Source: Streptomyces fulvoviolaceus (GTDB lineage Bacteria; Actinomycetota; Actinomycetes; Streptomycetales; Streptomycetaceae). From it: a stretch of 64,000 bases of DNA. Position numbers and translations under genes: made by a program. Position 1 is the first letter of the stretch. Each line of letters starts with the position of its first letter. The stretch is from contig NZ_JOEY01000041.1 in NCBI RefSeq assembly GCF_000718165.1, forward strand, positions 1-64,000. The letters run 5' to 3'. The notes beneath the pieces are model-generated. The model ran no database searches. It was not told where the DNA came from and saw nothing but the letters and a program-made list of their open reading frames with translations. Below, piece after piece: positions 25,977 through 34,380 of the stretch.

Positions 25977-26960
25977 GTGGAGCAGTTCGACTGGGGCCCC
26001 GGCCCCGCCGAGATCCTCGGTGAGCTACGCGGGCGGCGCGTCCTGGTCCTCAGCTGCGGCCCGGCCCGGCACGCGGCGCATCTCGTGCGTGCGCACGGCG
26101 CCTCGGTGGACACGGTCGACTCGGCGGACGCGGTCGAGCATCTGCGCGCCACGACGGAGCCGTACGACGTCATCTACTCCGTCAATGCCGTCCCGTACAC
26201 GGATCCCCGGCAACTGCTCCCCGCCCTCGCCCCGGCGCTCCGGCCGGGCGGCACGCTGTGCTTGACCGTGCCGCACACCGACTCCCGAGGGGACGGGCCC
26301 TCTTCCACTGTCGAGGCCCGGCCGTTCGCCGGTGACGGCGAGAGAACCGTCCGGATGTGGATGCTCGCCCCGGAGCTCTGGACGGATCTGCTCGCCGAGC
26401 ACGGACTGCGTGTCGAGCACATCGACGTCCTCGACGCGCCGGACGCGGACGACCACGCCTCGTACCGGATCTTCCGGGTGACCCGCCCCGTCCGGGTCTC
26501 CTCGCGCCCGCGCACCAGCCGGGCGCCGGTTCCGCACGCGGCGATCGGTGTCGGCGCCATCCTGTACGGGCCCCGCGGGCTGCTCCTGGGCCGCCACCGG
26601 CGCGGGACCTGGGAGCTGCCCGGCGGGACGGTGGAACCCGGCGAGTCGCTCCCGGAGACGGTCGTGCGCGAGCTGCGCGAGGAGACCGGGATCGAGGCCC
26701 GGCCGGCCGATGTACGGCTCCTGGGCACGCTCGTCGATCACGTCGACGGTGTCGTACGGATGACCGTGGCGTCCCAGGTGACGGCCTGGCGCGGCGAGGC
26801 CGCGGACCAGCCCGGCGAGCGCGTCGGCGACTGGCGCTGGTTCGCCCTGGACCGACTGCCGGAGAACCTGTTCGTGTGCAGCGCCCAGGGCCTCACCGCC
26901 TGGCGCCCGGACCTGCCGATCGACCACACGCCGGCCCACTTCACCCCGTACCGCACCTGA
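25977..26960 (+). CDS. Methyltransferase-like/NUDIX hydrolase fusion protein
   Basis: A 327-residue two-domain protein. Residues 1 to about 175 have a class I methyltransferase layout: [21 protein letters not shown] (motif I, with SCGPA instead of GCGTG), [27 protein letters not shown] and [13 protein letters not shown]. Residues about 185-310 are a NUDIX domain with an intact box: GGTVEPGE, then [11 protein letters not shown] natural fusion of this kind is known only as a predicted architecture in streptomycetes, and its substrate is unknown. The start is GTG 25977 or the adjacent TTG 25974, both following GGGAG. It diverges from the mannanase gene. Confidence 0.8.
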   Translation: MEQFDWGPGPAEILGELRGRRVLVLSCGPARHAAHLVRAHGASVDTVDSADAVEHLRATTEPYDVIYSVNAVPYTDPRQLLPALAPALRPGGTLCLTVPHTDSRGDGPSSTVEARPFAGDGERTVRMWMLAPELWTDLLAEHGLRVEHIDVLDAPDADDHASYRIFRVTRPVRVSSRPRTSRAPVPHAAIGVGAILYGPRGLLLGRHRRGTWELPGGTVEPGESLPETVVRELREETGIEARPADVRLLGTLVDHVDGVVRMTVASQVTAWRGEAADQPGERVGDWRWFALDRLPENLFVCSAQGLTAWRPDLPIDHTPAHFTPYRT

Positions 26961-27015
26961 CCTCCGAGCCGGGTGCAACCCTCTCGCAACCTTCCCCGTG
27001 CTGCACTCGGTGACC

Positions 27016-27375
27016 ATGGACCAGGAATCCGCACGCGTCGAACTGACCCCCGCGGCCGCCGAGTTGTTGCGTCGGCTGCGTGAGGCGCACGGCCCGCTGA
27101 TGTTCCACCAGTCGGGCGGCTGCTGCGACGGCAGCGCACCCATGTGCTATCCGGCGGGCGAGTTCCGCACCGGCGGCTCGGACGTGCTGCTCGCGGAGCT
27201 GGACGTGGCGGGGGTCGAGGAGCCGGTGACGTTCTGGATGTCGCGGAGCCAGTACGAGGTGTGGAGCCACACCCGGCTGATCGTCGATGTCGTCGAGGGC
27301 CGGGGCAGCGGGTTCTCGCTGGAGGCACCCGAGGGGGTGCGTTTCCTCATCCGTTCGCGTGTGGTCGGTGCGTAG
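27016..27375 (+). CDS. DUF779 family protein
   Basis: A 119-residue protein matching the compact DUF779 domain: LMFHQSGGCCDGSAPMCYP carries three cysteines in a GGCCDGS/MCYP arrangement that could bind a metal or undergo redox change, followed by VTFWMSRSQYEVW and the C-terminal GFSLEAPEGVRFLIRS. DUF779 proteins are often encoded beside aldehyde or alcohol dehydrogenases in actinobacteria, but no such gene adjoins it here. No clear ribosome-binding site precedes ATG 27016; GTG codons at 26998 and 27010 are in frame and possible. Confidence 0.75.
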   Translation: MDQESARVELTPAAAELLRRLREAHGPLMFHQSGGCCDGSAPMCYPAGEFRTGGSDVLLAELDVAGVEEPVTFWMSRSQYEVWSHTRLIVDVVEGRGSGFSLEAPEGVRFLIRSRVVGA

Positions 27376-27450
27376 ACATTCCGCCGGCCATCGCCGTCTG
27401 GTGCACTTCTCCTGAGTCCAGGGACAGTTGACGAGCCCTCAGGGAGAGCT

Positions 27451-28689
27451 GTGACGCACCGTCAAAGACGCCTCGGAACAGGCAGAACGACACTTTCGTT
27501 ACTCGCGACACTCGGCACGCTGGCCGGTGCGGCCCTGGTGGGGGCGGCACCGGCCGGCGCCGCGCAGAGCAGGGTGCAGGTCGCGCCGGGCGTCCAGTAC
27601 GAGCAGTTCGACATCCAGGCGGCCAAGGGTCCGACGCACGCGCATGTGCTGAGCGTCGACCTGCGCAACCCGCGCGTGCGGGTGGGCCTGCTCTATCCGG
27701 GGGTGGTGGCCGCGCGGGCCACGGTCTCCCGGCTGGCCACCGCGCAGGGCGCCGTCGCGGGTGTCAACGGCGACTTCTTCAACATCACGGAGACCCAGCA
27801 CCCCGGCGTCGAGGCCACCGGCGCGAGCGTGGGCCCGGCGATCGCGAACGGCCGTGCCCTCAAGGCCGCGGTGCCGGACGGCCAGCGCTTCGGCCCCGCC
27901 CTCCCGCCCGGCACCAGCACACAGGACGTGCTCGGCGTGGGGTCCGACCGACGGGCCCGCGTCGACGGTCTGGCCCTCGACGGCTCGATCAGCACGCCCG
28001 AGGCGAAGCTTCCGCTCGGGGGACTCAACCAGTACGCGCTGCCGGTCGGTTCGATCGGGGCGTTCACCAAGGACTGGGGCAGCGTCTCCCGGGTGCGCGC
28101 GACCTGCGGCACGGACACGAACCGGGCCGCGCCCTGCAGCACGGACACCTACGAGGTGACCATCAGCGGCGGCCGGGTCGTGTCCGCCTCCGACACCCCG
28201 GGCAGCGGGCCCATCGCCGCCGGGGCGACCGTGCTGGTGGGCCGGGAGGCGGGCGCGCAGCAGCTGCGGAAGTTCTTCACCGGCGAGCAGGTGGTGGTCA
28301 AGCACCGGCTGGTGGCGGCCTCGTCCTGGATCCCGTACCGGTTCGCGATCGGCGGCTATCCGGTCCTCGACGACGGACAGCCACTGGCCGGCCTCGACAA
28401 CGCGACCTCGGCCGTGCGTACCGCGGTGGGCATCGCGAACGGCGGGCGGCGGCTGATCCTGCTCGCGGTGGACGGAGCGGCCGAGTACCGCACCGGCCTG
28501 ACCATCGCCGAAGTGGCGGACGTCATGCGGGAGTTGGGCTCGGTCGACGCCTTCAGCCTGGACGGCGGCGGTTCGTCGACGCTGGTCGCCGGCGCACCGG
28601 GCGCGAGCGCCGTCACCGTACGCAACAACCCCTCCGGCGGCGCGGAACGCCCGGTGCCGAACGGCATCGGGGTGTTCACCACCGGGTGA
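27451..28689 (+). CDS. Secreted phosphodiester glycosidase-like protein (NAGPA domain)
   Basis: A 412-residue exported protein. A signal peptide (THRQRRLGTGRTTLSLLATLGTL, cleaved near AGAA at about 37) precedes a long domain with the NAGPA/DUF2233 landmarks: VAGVNGDFFNI (about 107), RFAIGGYPVL, AVRTAVGIANGGRRLILLAVDG and VDAFSLDGGGSSTLV with the closing RPVPNGIGVF. This fold contains the uncovering enzyme that removes N-acetylglucosamine from phosphodiesters, and related bacterial proteins act on cell-wall glycans. Only the fold is supported here. The GTG start follows AGGGAGA. It converges with the small membrane-protein gene, leaving 2 bp. Confidence 0.82.
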   Translation: MTHRQRRLGTGRTTLSLLATLGTLAGAALVGAAPAGAAQSRVQVAPGVQYEQFDIQAAKGPTHAHVLSVDLRNPRVRVGLLYPGVVAARATVSRLATAQGAVAGVNGDFFNITETQHPGVEATGASVGPAIANGRALKAAVPDGQRFGPALPPGTSTQDVLGVGSDRRARVDGLALDGSISTPEAKLPLGGLNQYALPVGSIGAFTKDWGSVSRVRATCGTDTNRAAPCSTDTYEVTISGGRVVSASDTPGSGPIAAGATVLVGREAGAQQLRKFFTGEQVVVKHRLVAASSWIPYRFAIGGYPVLDDGQPLAGLDNATSAVRTAVGIANGGRRLILLAVDGAAEYRTGLTIAEVADVMRELGSVDAFSLDGGGSSTLVAGAPGASAVTVRNNPSGGAERPVPNGIGVFTTG

Positions 28690-28691
28690 GG

Positions 28692-28886
28692 TCAGGGCCT
28701 CAGACCGCTGACGATGTCCGCCGTCGCCGTGAGGCCGCTGTGGATGGTGGGCGCGATGCTCGTGCTGGCCAGATAGAAGCCGAGCAGCGCGCACACCAGC
28801 GCGTGGGAGACCTTGAGTCCGCCGCTGCGCAGGAAGATCACCGCCAGGATCAGCAGCAGCATCACCACAGAGATGGAAATCGCCAT
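28692..28886 (-). CDS. Small two-helix membrane protein
   Basis: 64 residues with two predicted membrane segments (ISISVVMLLLILAVIFL, about 3-19, and SHALVCALLGFYLASTSIA, about 27-45) joined by a short basic turn (RSGGLK). The reading is convincing because GGAGGAGG lies six bases upstream of the ATG. I do not recognise a named family. It lies downstream of the phosphodiesterase-like gene on the same strand, with a 110-bp gap. Confidence 0.6.
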   Translation of the reverse strand: MAISISVVMLLLILAVIFLRSGGLKVSHALVCALLGFYLASTSIAPTIHSGLTATADIVSGLRP

Positions 28887-28996
28887 CGTCAGCCTCCTCC
28901 GCCACGCCGCATGTCCGGTTCACGGCGTTCGGCCGTAAGTGTGGCCTAGCGGAGGGTTCGTCCGGGCGGCTGACCTGTACTCCGAACGTGTGGTGT

Positions 28997-29860
28997 CTAC
29001 TGCGACCGGTGCGCGTCCAGGAAGGCCTCCAGGCCGGCCAGGTCGTCGGTGTTGAAGTAGTCGACGTCGGCGGCGAGCAGTTCGGTCCACAGCGCGTCCC
29101 GGGCGGGGCCCGCCACGTCCGGCGTGGCCCAGAACCGCACCTTCTGCCCGCGTGCGTGCGCCTGCTGGATGATGCCCCGCAGCTTCTGCCGCTCGGCGTC
29201 CGGGAAGGCGCCCACGCCGAGCCAGGTGAAGTTGAGCGTCCAGTTGTCGGAGATCAGCGGGACGAAGGAGGCCGGGGCCGAGGTGCCGAGGTCGGTGAGC
29301 CGGCCGTCGTAGAAGGCCCGCCGGACGGTCTGCGCCTCCATGGGCGTGCGGGCGGCGCGGTCGCCGGAGATGACGGCGGTGACCGGACCCGGGAACACCC
29401 GGCCGTGGGCGTAGGTCGTGAACAGGTGCTTGTAGCGCTGGAGGTGGCGGTCGAGTTCGAGGTACGTCGAGGAGCCCTCTGTCTTGATGTCGATCAGGAG
29501 TTGCAGCGGCTGGCGGTAACCCCGGTACACGGAACCGTGGTTGGCCTTCACGATCGCGGCCAGCGGGTCGAGGTAGAGGGACTCCAGCGTGCGGGTCGGG
29601 TCGAGCTCGGTCGCGTCGTGGGCGATGAGGAGCTGGTCGCCGACGAGGAAGATGTCGGCCTCGACGCTGCCGAAGCGGTGGTCGAGGGCGTCGAAGAGGG
29701 GGCGCGGGTGGTCGTAGTCGTTGTGGGCGTGGGCGCGCCACAACGGCTTGGGGCGGTGCTTCTGTCCGTCGGCGAACGCGCTGCCGGCGGGCGGGGCGAG
29801 CACCGCGGCAACGGCGGCGCCGAACGTGGTGAGCGCTCTGCGACGGGTGATGAGGGACAT
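28997..29860 (-). CDS. Tat-exported phosphodiesterase-like protein (PI-PLC/GDPD TIM-barrel type)
   Basis: A 287-residue protein. The N-terminus SLITRRRALTTFGAAVAAVLA is a twin-arginine signal with cleavage near GSAFA. The mature part opens with RAHAHNDYDHPRPLFDALDHRFGSVEADIFLVG, the His-Asn and Glu/Asp pattern of the glycerophosphodiester phosphodiesterase and phospholipase C superfamily; LLIAHDATELDP and LLIDIKTEG supply further active-site-like acidic residues. The usual GDPD HRG opening is replaced by HAHNDY, so the substrate may differ. ATG 29860 is chosen because AGGGAGG lies eight bases upstream. Confidence 0.8.
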   Translation of the reverse strand: MSLITRRRALTTFGAAVAAVLAPPAGSAFADGQKHRPKPLWRAHAHNDYDHPRPLFDALDHRFGSVEADIFLVGDQLLIAHDATELDPTRTLESLYLDPLAAIVKANHGSVYRGYRQPLQLLIDIKTEGSSTYLELDRHLQRYKHLFTTYAHGRVFPGPVTAVISGDRAARTPMEAQTVRRAFYDGRLTDLGTSAPASFVPLISDNWTLNFTWLGVGAFPDAERQKLRGIIQQAHARGQKVRFWATPDVAGPARDALWTELLAADVDYFNTDDLAGLEAFLDAHRSQ

Positions 29861-29992
29861 GTTCTGCCTCCCTGTGGGGCGGGTCCAAACCACAGGGAGT
29901 ATGAGGCCGGCCGGGCTCCAATGAACCTGTACATGCCAGGAGTTGGCCGGACTGCCGCTGCTTGTTCACTCCTTCCGCGGGGGCGCACGAAG

Positions 29993-30018
29993 AAGCCCGC
30001 CCCAGGTGGGGCGGGCTT
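29993..30018 (-). terminator. Strong hairpin terminator after the acyl-CoA dehydrogenase operon
   Basis: AAGCCCGCCCC and GGGGCGGGCTT form a perfect 11-bp stem with the tetraloop AGGT, 13 bases beyond the stop at 30032 on the minus strand. Confidence 0.78.
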
Positions 30019-30031
30019 CACCAAGTGACGG

Positions 30032-31105
30032 TCAGGGGGCCGGCAGGTCGACGAGTTCGGCCAAGGCCTCCCGGTGGGCGCCCGCCGTGCCGTACGCGAT
30101 CGAGTCGGCCTTGGCCCGCTTCAGGTACAGATGGGCCGGGTGCTCCCAGGTCATCCCGATGCCGGCGTGCAACTGGACCGCCTCCTCGGCGGCGTGGACG
30201 GCGACGGCTGCCGCGTAGGCCTGGGCGACGGCGACCGCCACCTCGACGTCCGCACCGGTCGCGAGCGCGTCGGCCGCGTTGCGTGCGGCTGCGCGGAGGC
30301 TGACGACCTCCAGCCACAGCTGGGCGAGCCGGTGCTTGAGCGCCTGGAAGCCGCCGACGGGCCGGTTGAACTGCTTGCGCTCCTTCAGGTAGCGCACGGT
30401 CTCCGTCAACGTCCACTCCGCGACGCCGAGTTGCTCGGAGGCGAGCAGACCGGCTCCGGCGCGCAGGGCTCGCCGTACGGCCGGTTCGGCGTCGCCCAGG
30501 AGACGACCGGGCGCGCCGTTCAGGGTCACGGTCGCCAGGGGCCGGGTCAGGTCCAGGGAGACCTGTGGAGTGACGGTCGCCGCGTCCGCGTCCACCGCGT
30601 ACAGCCCGCCGTCGTCCGCGGGAACCAGCAGCACGTCCGCGGCCGCCGCGTCCGCGATGCCGGTCAACTCCCCGTGCAGGGAGCCGTTTTCATGGCGTAC
30701 GACCTTGTAGGCGCCGCCCGCGGCGATGTTCAGCGCGACGGCGAGGGCGCCGATCCTCCGCCCCGACGCCAGCTCGGCGAGCAGGTCCTCGGTGCCACAG
30801 GCCAGCAGTGCCTCGGTGGCGACGACGGCGCTGGTGAGGTACGGCACCGGGGCGACCGAGCGCCCCAACTCCTCCAGGACGACGGCGACTTCGCGATGCG
30901 TGGCACCCTGACCGCCCTGCGCCTCCGGCACCAGGAGGCCGGCGAGACCCATGCCGTCCGCAAGGGCCTTCCAGGCGGCGAGGTCGTGCGGGGCGTCGGA
31001 CTCGGTGCGCGCGATGACACCGGGCGCGTCGCAGTGGTCGGCGAGCAGGTCCCGTACGGCGGAGCGGAGGGCCTCTTCCTCCTCGGAGTACAGCAGGTCG
31101 GTCAT
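30032..31105 (-). CDS. Acyl-CoA dehydrogenase family protein, second subunit
   Basis: A 357-residue acyl-CoA dehydrogenase-fold protein: the N-terminal helical domain (LYSEEEEALRSAVRDLLADHC), a shortened middle beta domain without the usual FAD-binding motif, and a C-terminal helical part with RYLKERKQFNRPVGGFQALKHRLAQL and LHAGIGMTWEHPAHLYLKRA. It overlaps the preceding acyl-CoA dehydrogenase gene by ATGA. Such paired genes encode heteromeric acyl-CoA dehydrogenases in actinobacterial steroid and branched-acid catabolism. The degenerate middle domain here suggests that the two proteins complete each other's active site. Confidence 0.82.
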   Translation of the reverse strand: MTDLLYSEEEEALRSAVRDLLADHCDAPGVIARTESDAPHDLAAWKALADGMGLAGLLVPEAQGGQGATHREVAVVLEELGRSVAPVPYLTSAVVATEALLACGTEDLLAELASGRRIGALAVALNIAAGGAYKVVRHENGSLHGELTGIADAAAADVLLVPADDGGLYAVDADAATVTPQVSLDLTRPLATVTLNGAPGRLLGDAEPAVRRALRAGAGLLASEQLGVAEWTLTETVRYLKERKQFNRPVGGFQALKHRLAQLWLEVVSLRAAARNAADALATGADVEVAVAVAQAYAAAVAVHAAEEAVQLHAGIGMTWEHPAHLYLKRAKADSIAYGTAGAHREALAELVDLPAP

Positions 31106-32283
31106 CGGGCGAGGTCCTTCCAGGCGACGTCCTTGTCGGTGCGCGGCTCGGACGGCAGGCCCAGGACGCGCTCGGCGACGATGTTCAGCAGGACCTCGCT
31201 GGTCCCGCCCTCGATGCTGTTGCCCTTGGAGCGGAGGTAGCGGTAGCCGGCGTCCCGGCCGACGAAGTCCACCAGCTCGGGCCGGCGCATGGTCCAGTCG
31301 TCGTACAACAGGCCCTCCTCGCCGCGGAGTTCGACCTCGAGGCCGCTGATCTCCTGGTTGAGGCGGGCGAACGCGAGCTTCATGCCGGCGCCCTCGGGGC
31401 CGGGCTGGCCGGCGACGAGCTGCTGTCGCAGACGTTCACCGGCGAGCCGGGCGACCTCGGCCTCCACCCACAGCTTCAGCAGCCGCTGATGCAGGTCATG
31501 GGTGCGCAGTTCGGGCCGCTCGCGCCAGGTCTTGGAGACCGGGCCGATCATGCCGCCCTCGCGGGGCAGCCGCATGCCGCCGATGGCGACGCGTTCGTTG
31601 TTCAACGTGGTCTGCGCGACCCGCCAGCCGTCGCCGACCTCGCCGAGGCGGCGCGAGTCCGGGATGCGGACGTCCGTGAGGAAGACCTCGTTGAACTCGG
31701 CCTCGCCGGTGATCTGGCGCAGCGGACGGACCTCGACGCCGGGGTCGGTCATGTCGCAGAGGAAGTACGTGATGCCCGCGTGCTTGGGCACGTCCGGGTC
31801 GGTGCGGGCGATGAGGATGGCCCAGCGGGCGAGGTGCGCGCTGGAGGTCCACACCTTCTGCCCGTTGACGACCCAGTCGCCGCCCTCACGGACTGCGCGG
31901 GTGCCGAGAGCGGCGAGGTCGGAGCCGGCACCCGGCTCACTGAACAGCTGGCACCAGACCTCCTCCCCCGTCCACAGCGGCCGCAGGAGACGCTGCTTCT
32001 GCTCCTCGGTGCCGTACTTCAGGATCGTCGGCGCGGCCATCCCGAGGCCGATGCCGATGCGCCGCGGGTCGTTGTCGGGGGCGCCCGCGGCCTCCAACTC
32101 GGTGTCCACGACGACCTGGAGGGAGCGCGGGGCGCCGAGTCCGCCGAGGCCCTCGGGGTAGTGCACCCAGGCCAGTCCCGCATCGAAGCGGGCCTTCAGG
32201 AAGTCCATCCGGTCCGTCGTGGCGGGCGGATGGACGGCCAGCAACTCCGCCGTACGGCGCTTGAGTTCGGCTGCGTCGGTCAT
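31102..32283 (-). CDS. Acyl-CoA dehydrogenase, first subunit
   Basis: A 393-residue acyl-CoA dehydrogenase with the FAD/substrate signatures CQLFSEPGAGSDLAALGTRA (about 112-131) and VNGQKVWTSSAHLARW, and a C-terminal KGNSIEGGTSEVLLNIVAERVLGLP (about 350-374). The N-terminal helical region is unusually short before the GLGGLGAPRSLQ segment. Its start overlaps the quinone-oxidoreductase stop and its stop overlaps the second subunit, so the three proteins are produced together. The acyl substrate is not evident; a CoA ligase is not encoded in this operon. Confidence 0.85.
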   Translation of the reverse strand: MTDAAELKRRTAELLAVHPPATTDRMDFLKARFDAGLAWVHYPEGLGGLGAPRSLQVVVDTELEAAGAPDNDPRRIGIGLGMAAPTILKYGTEEQKQRLLRPLWTGEEVWCQLFSEPGAGSDLAALGTRAVREGGDWVVNGQKVWTSSAHLARWAILIARTDPDVPKHAGITYFLCDMTDPGVEVRPLRQITGEAEFNEVFLTDVRIPDSRRLGEVGDGWRVAQTTLNNERVAIGGMRLPREGGMIGPVSKTWRERPELRTHDLHQRLLKLWVEAEVARLAGERLRQQLVAGQPGPEGAGMKLAFARLNQEISGLEVELRGEEGLLYDDWTMRRPELVDFVGRDAGYRYLRSKGNSIEGGTSEVLLNIVAERVLGLPSEPRTDKDVAWKDLAR

Positions 32284-33257
32284 GCGGCGGCTCCGTTCTC
32301 CAGGGAGGGCACGATGGTGACCCGGCCGGTGGTGACACCGTCGGCCACCCGCTGGACCGCGGCGGCGGCCCCGGCCAGCGGTACGCGCTCGCTCACCAGC
32401 GGCTTGATCGCGCCCCGGGCGGTCAGCTCGGTGAGCTGCTCGTGGCAGTGCTGGACGAGCTTCGGGTTCTTGGTGTTGTACAGGCCCCAGTGCAGGCCGA
32501 GGATCGCGTAGTTCTTCACGAGGGCGTGGTTGAGCCCCGGGCTGGGGATCGTGCCGCTCGCGAAGCCGACGACGACGATCCGGCCCTCGAAGGCGACGAC
32601 CTTGGTGGACTGCGTGTAGGCCTCGCCGCCGACGGGGTCGTAGATGACGTCGGCGCCCCGGCCGCCGGTGGCCTCCTTCACGGCGGCGACGACGTCCTCG
32701 CTCCGCCGGTCGATCACCACGTCACAGCCCAACTCCCGGGCGACGGCGACCTTTTCGGCACCTCCGACGACACCGATGACCGTCGCCCCCGCCGCCTTTC
32801 CGAGCTGTACGGCCGCGCTGCCGACCCCTCCCGCGGCAGCGTGGACGAGCAGCGTCTCGCCGGCCTCCAGGTGGGCCCGCCGGTGCAGGCCGAACCAGCC
32901 GGTCTGGTAGCCGATGTGCAGGGCGGCGGCCTCGGCGTCGTCCAGCGAGTCGGGCGCGGGCAGGAGAGCGGCGGCGTCCGCGACGGCGTACTCGGCGAAA
33001 CCGCCGTACGGCAGCGCGGGGTTGGCGATCACGCGGCGGCCGTCCTCGGTCTCGCCGCAGATCTCGACGCCCGGCGTGAACGGGAGCGGCGGCCGGACCT
33101 GGTAGTGGCCCCGGACCATGAGGACGTCCGGGAAGTTGATGTTCGCGGCGCGCACCTTCAGCAGGACCTGGCCGTCGCCGGGCGTAGGCTGCGCCACGTC
33201 CGCGAGGCGCATCGCCTCGCTCGGCTCGCCGTTCTCGTGCACTTGCCATGCCTGCAT
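32280..33257 (-). CDS. NADPH:quinone oxidoreductase-type zinc-free MDR dehydrogenase
   Basis: A 325-residue medium-chain dehydrogenase/reductase. The N-terminal GroES-like part (VRAANINFPDVLMVRGHYQ, PFTPGVEICG) lacks the catalytic zinc Cys/His ligands. The Rossmann motif is VHAAAGGVGSAAVQLGKAAGA (about 142-162), followed by GADVIYDPVGG and GRIVVVGFASG. This is the quinone oxidoreductase or acryloyl/enoyl-CoA reductase-like branch. It is the first gene of an operon with two acyl-CoA dehydrogenases, so an enoyl-thioester or related conjugated substrate is plausible. ATG 33257 follows GGAGG. A palindromic TetR-type site lies about 50 bp upstream. Confidence 0.83.
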   Translation of the reverse strand: MQAWQVHENGEPSEAMRLADVAQPTPGDGQVLLKVRAANINFPDVLMVRGHYQVRPPLPFTPGVEICGETEDGRRVIANPALPYGGFAEYAVADAAALLPAPDSLDDAEAAALHIGYQTGWFGLHRRAHLEAGETLLVHAAAGGVGSAAVQLGKAAGATVIGVVGGAEKVAVARELGCDVVIDRRSEDVVAAVKEATGGRGADVIYDPVGGEAYTQSTKVVAFEGRIVVVGFASGTIPSPGLNHALVKNYAILGLHWGLYNTKNPKLVQHCHEQLTELTARGAIKPLVSERVPLAGAAAAVQRVADGVTTGRVTIVPSLENGAAA

Positions 33258-33302
33258 GCGGTGCCTCCACGCGACATCGTCGTCCGACCGGGGTCCCTCG
33301 CA

Positions 33303-33322
33303 TACTAAGCGGTCGCTTGTAT
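33303..33322. promoter_or_regulatory. Candidate TetR-type operator upstream of the oxidoreductase/acyl-CoA dehydrogenase operon
   Basis: TACTAAGCGGTCGCTTGTA contains AAGCG-GT-CGCTT flanked by TAC and GTA, the form often bound by TetR-family regulators of acyl-CoA metabolism. The regulator is not encoded next to it. Confidence 0.5.
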
Positions 33323-33420
33323 TGGTGGGAACAGCTCTGCCGGGAACGTCACATCTCATCCGAGTGCGGCGGCTCACGCCGGGTTCGACGAACGTCAGGC
33401 ACGAACGTCGACCAAGCGAC

Positions 33421-34248
33421 CTACGTGCAGGGCGGGGCGTCGTGTGATTCCGGCACGACAGCCTCCGGCACACCGCCGGGCGACACCGGCGGGCCGTCCT
33501 GCACCTTGGCGACGGCCGCCGCCATCTGTTGCCGTACCGCCTCGGACAGCGGGGCTCCGTCGACGGTGCCCATCAGGTCCCGGGCGAGATGATGCAGCTT
33601 GGTGTTGGTGTTCTGGGAGGCCGTGACGAGCACGGTCCAGGCGGCCTCGGCGCTCAGGCCGAAAGTGGCCATCAGGATGCCGCGGGCCAGATCGATGTCC
33701 GGCCGGGTCCGCATCGCCCGGCGCAGCTGGGCGACCTCCGTGCGCAGCTCCTGATCGACACCCTTGTGCCGACTCCGGCCTTCCGGGACGGAGCCGGGCA
33801 CGGCGTCCAGACGGTCAGGGCCCGAGCCTCGTACGACGTCCGGGCCGTCGGAGGCGGGGGGCGCGAACAGCTCCCGGGTGCCGGTCAGGTCCAGCAGTCG
33901 TTCGACCACCGGGCTGCAGGCCCGGACGGCGACCGTCTTACCCTGGGCGAAGGCCCGCCTCCTCAGGTCGAGCAGGACGTTGAGGCCGCCGCAGTCGCAG
34001 AATCCGACCGCGGTCAGATCCAGGTCGAGTCCGGTCGCCGAGCGGCCGAGGACGTCATGGAGCGCGGGCCGGAGCCGTCGGCCACCGAAGTCGAGCTCGC
34101 CACGCACCGTGACGATCATCCGGTCGCCGTCTGCCACGGAGTCGATCGCGGCCAGACACGGTGGACCCGGATCGGGGCTCCCGTCGACCACACGGTCTTC
34201 GACGTCCTGCGCGGTGAGGGGCTGTGCCGAGTGCAGAGGTTCCGACAT
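33421..34248 (-). CDS. STAS-ANTAR signalling protein
   Basis: A 275-residue protein with two regulatory domains. The first (about 40-125) is a STAS/anti-sigma-antagonist domain: MIVTVRGELDFGG, LDLDLTAVGFCDCGGLNVLLDLRRRA, where the usual phosphorylatable Ser position reads CDCGG, so normal phosphoregulation may be lost. The second (about 165-225) is an ANTAR RNA-binding domain: LRTEVAQLRRAMRTRPDIDLARGILMATFGLSAEAAWTVL. ANTAR domains antiterminate transcripts by binding paired hairpins. ATG 34248 follows GGGAG. It diverges from the HTH gene at 34381, and a control link through the shared intergenic repeat is possible. Confidence 0.82.
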   Translation of the reverse strand: MSEPLHSAQPLTAQDVEDRVVDGSPDPGPPCLAAIDSVADGDRMIVTVRGELDFGGRRLRPALHDVLGRSATGLDLDLTAVGFCDCGGLNVLLDLRRRAFAQGKTVAVRACSPVVERLLDLTGTRELFAPPASDGPDVVRGSGPDRLDAVPGSVPEGRSRHKGVDQELRTEVAQLRRAMRTRPDIDLARGILMATFGLSAEAAWTVLVTASQNTNTKLHHLARDLMGTVDGAPLSEAVRQQMAAAVAKVQDGPPVSPGGVPEAVVPESHDAPPCT

Positions 34249-34327
34249 GACCCTTCTCCCTCGTGTGCTCGCCTGCCTTCCTCCTTCAGATTCCCCTCCC
34301 CGACCCACAGACGTCAACCAATACATG

Positions 34328-34374
34328 AAACCAAGTTCTGGTTTTTGAATGCGCGAATGTCTGGTCGCTAGAGT
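34328..34374 (+). promoter_or_regulatory. Promoter of a leaderless HTH gene with an adjoining inverted repeat
   Basis: TTGAAT (34345-34350) and TAGAGT (34369-34374) are separated by 18 bp, and the ATG follows six bases after the -10, so the transcript should be leaderless. Immediately upstream AAACCA-N5-TGGTTT (34328-34344) is a perfect 6-bp inverted repeat, a likely operator for the encoded HTH protein. Confidence 0.65.
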
Positions 34375-34380
34375 TGGTGC

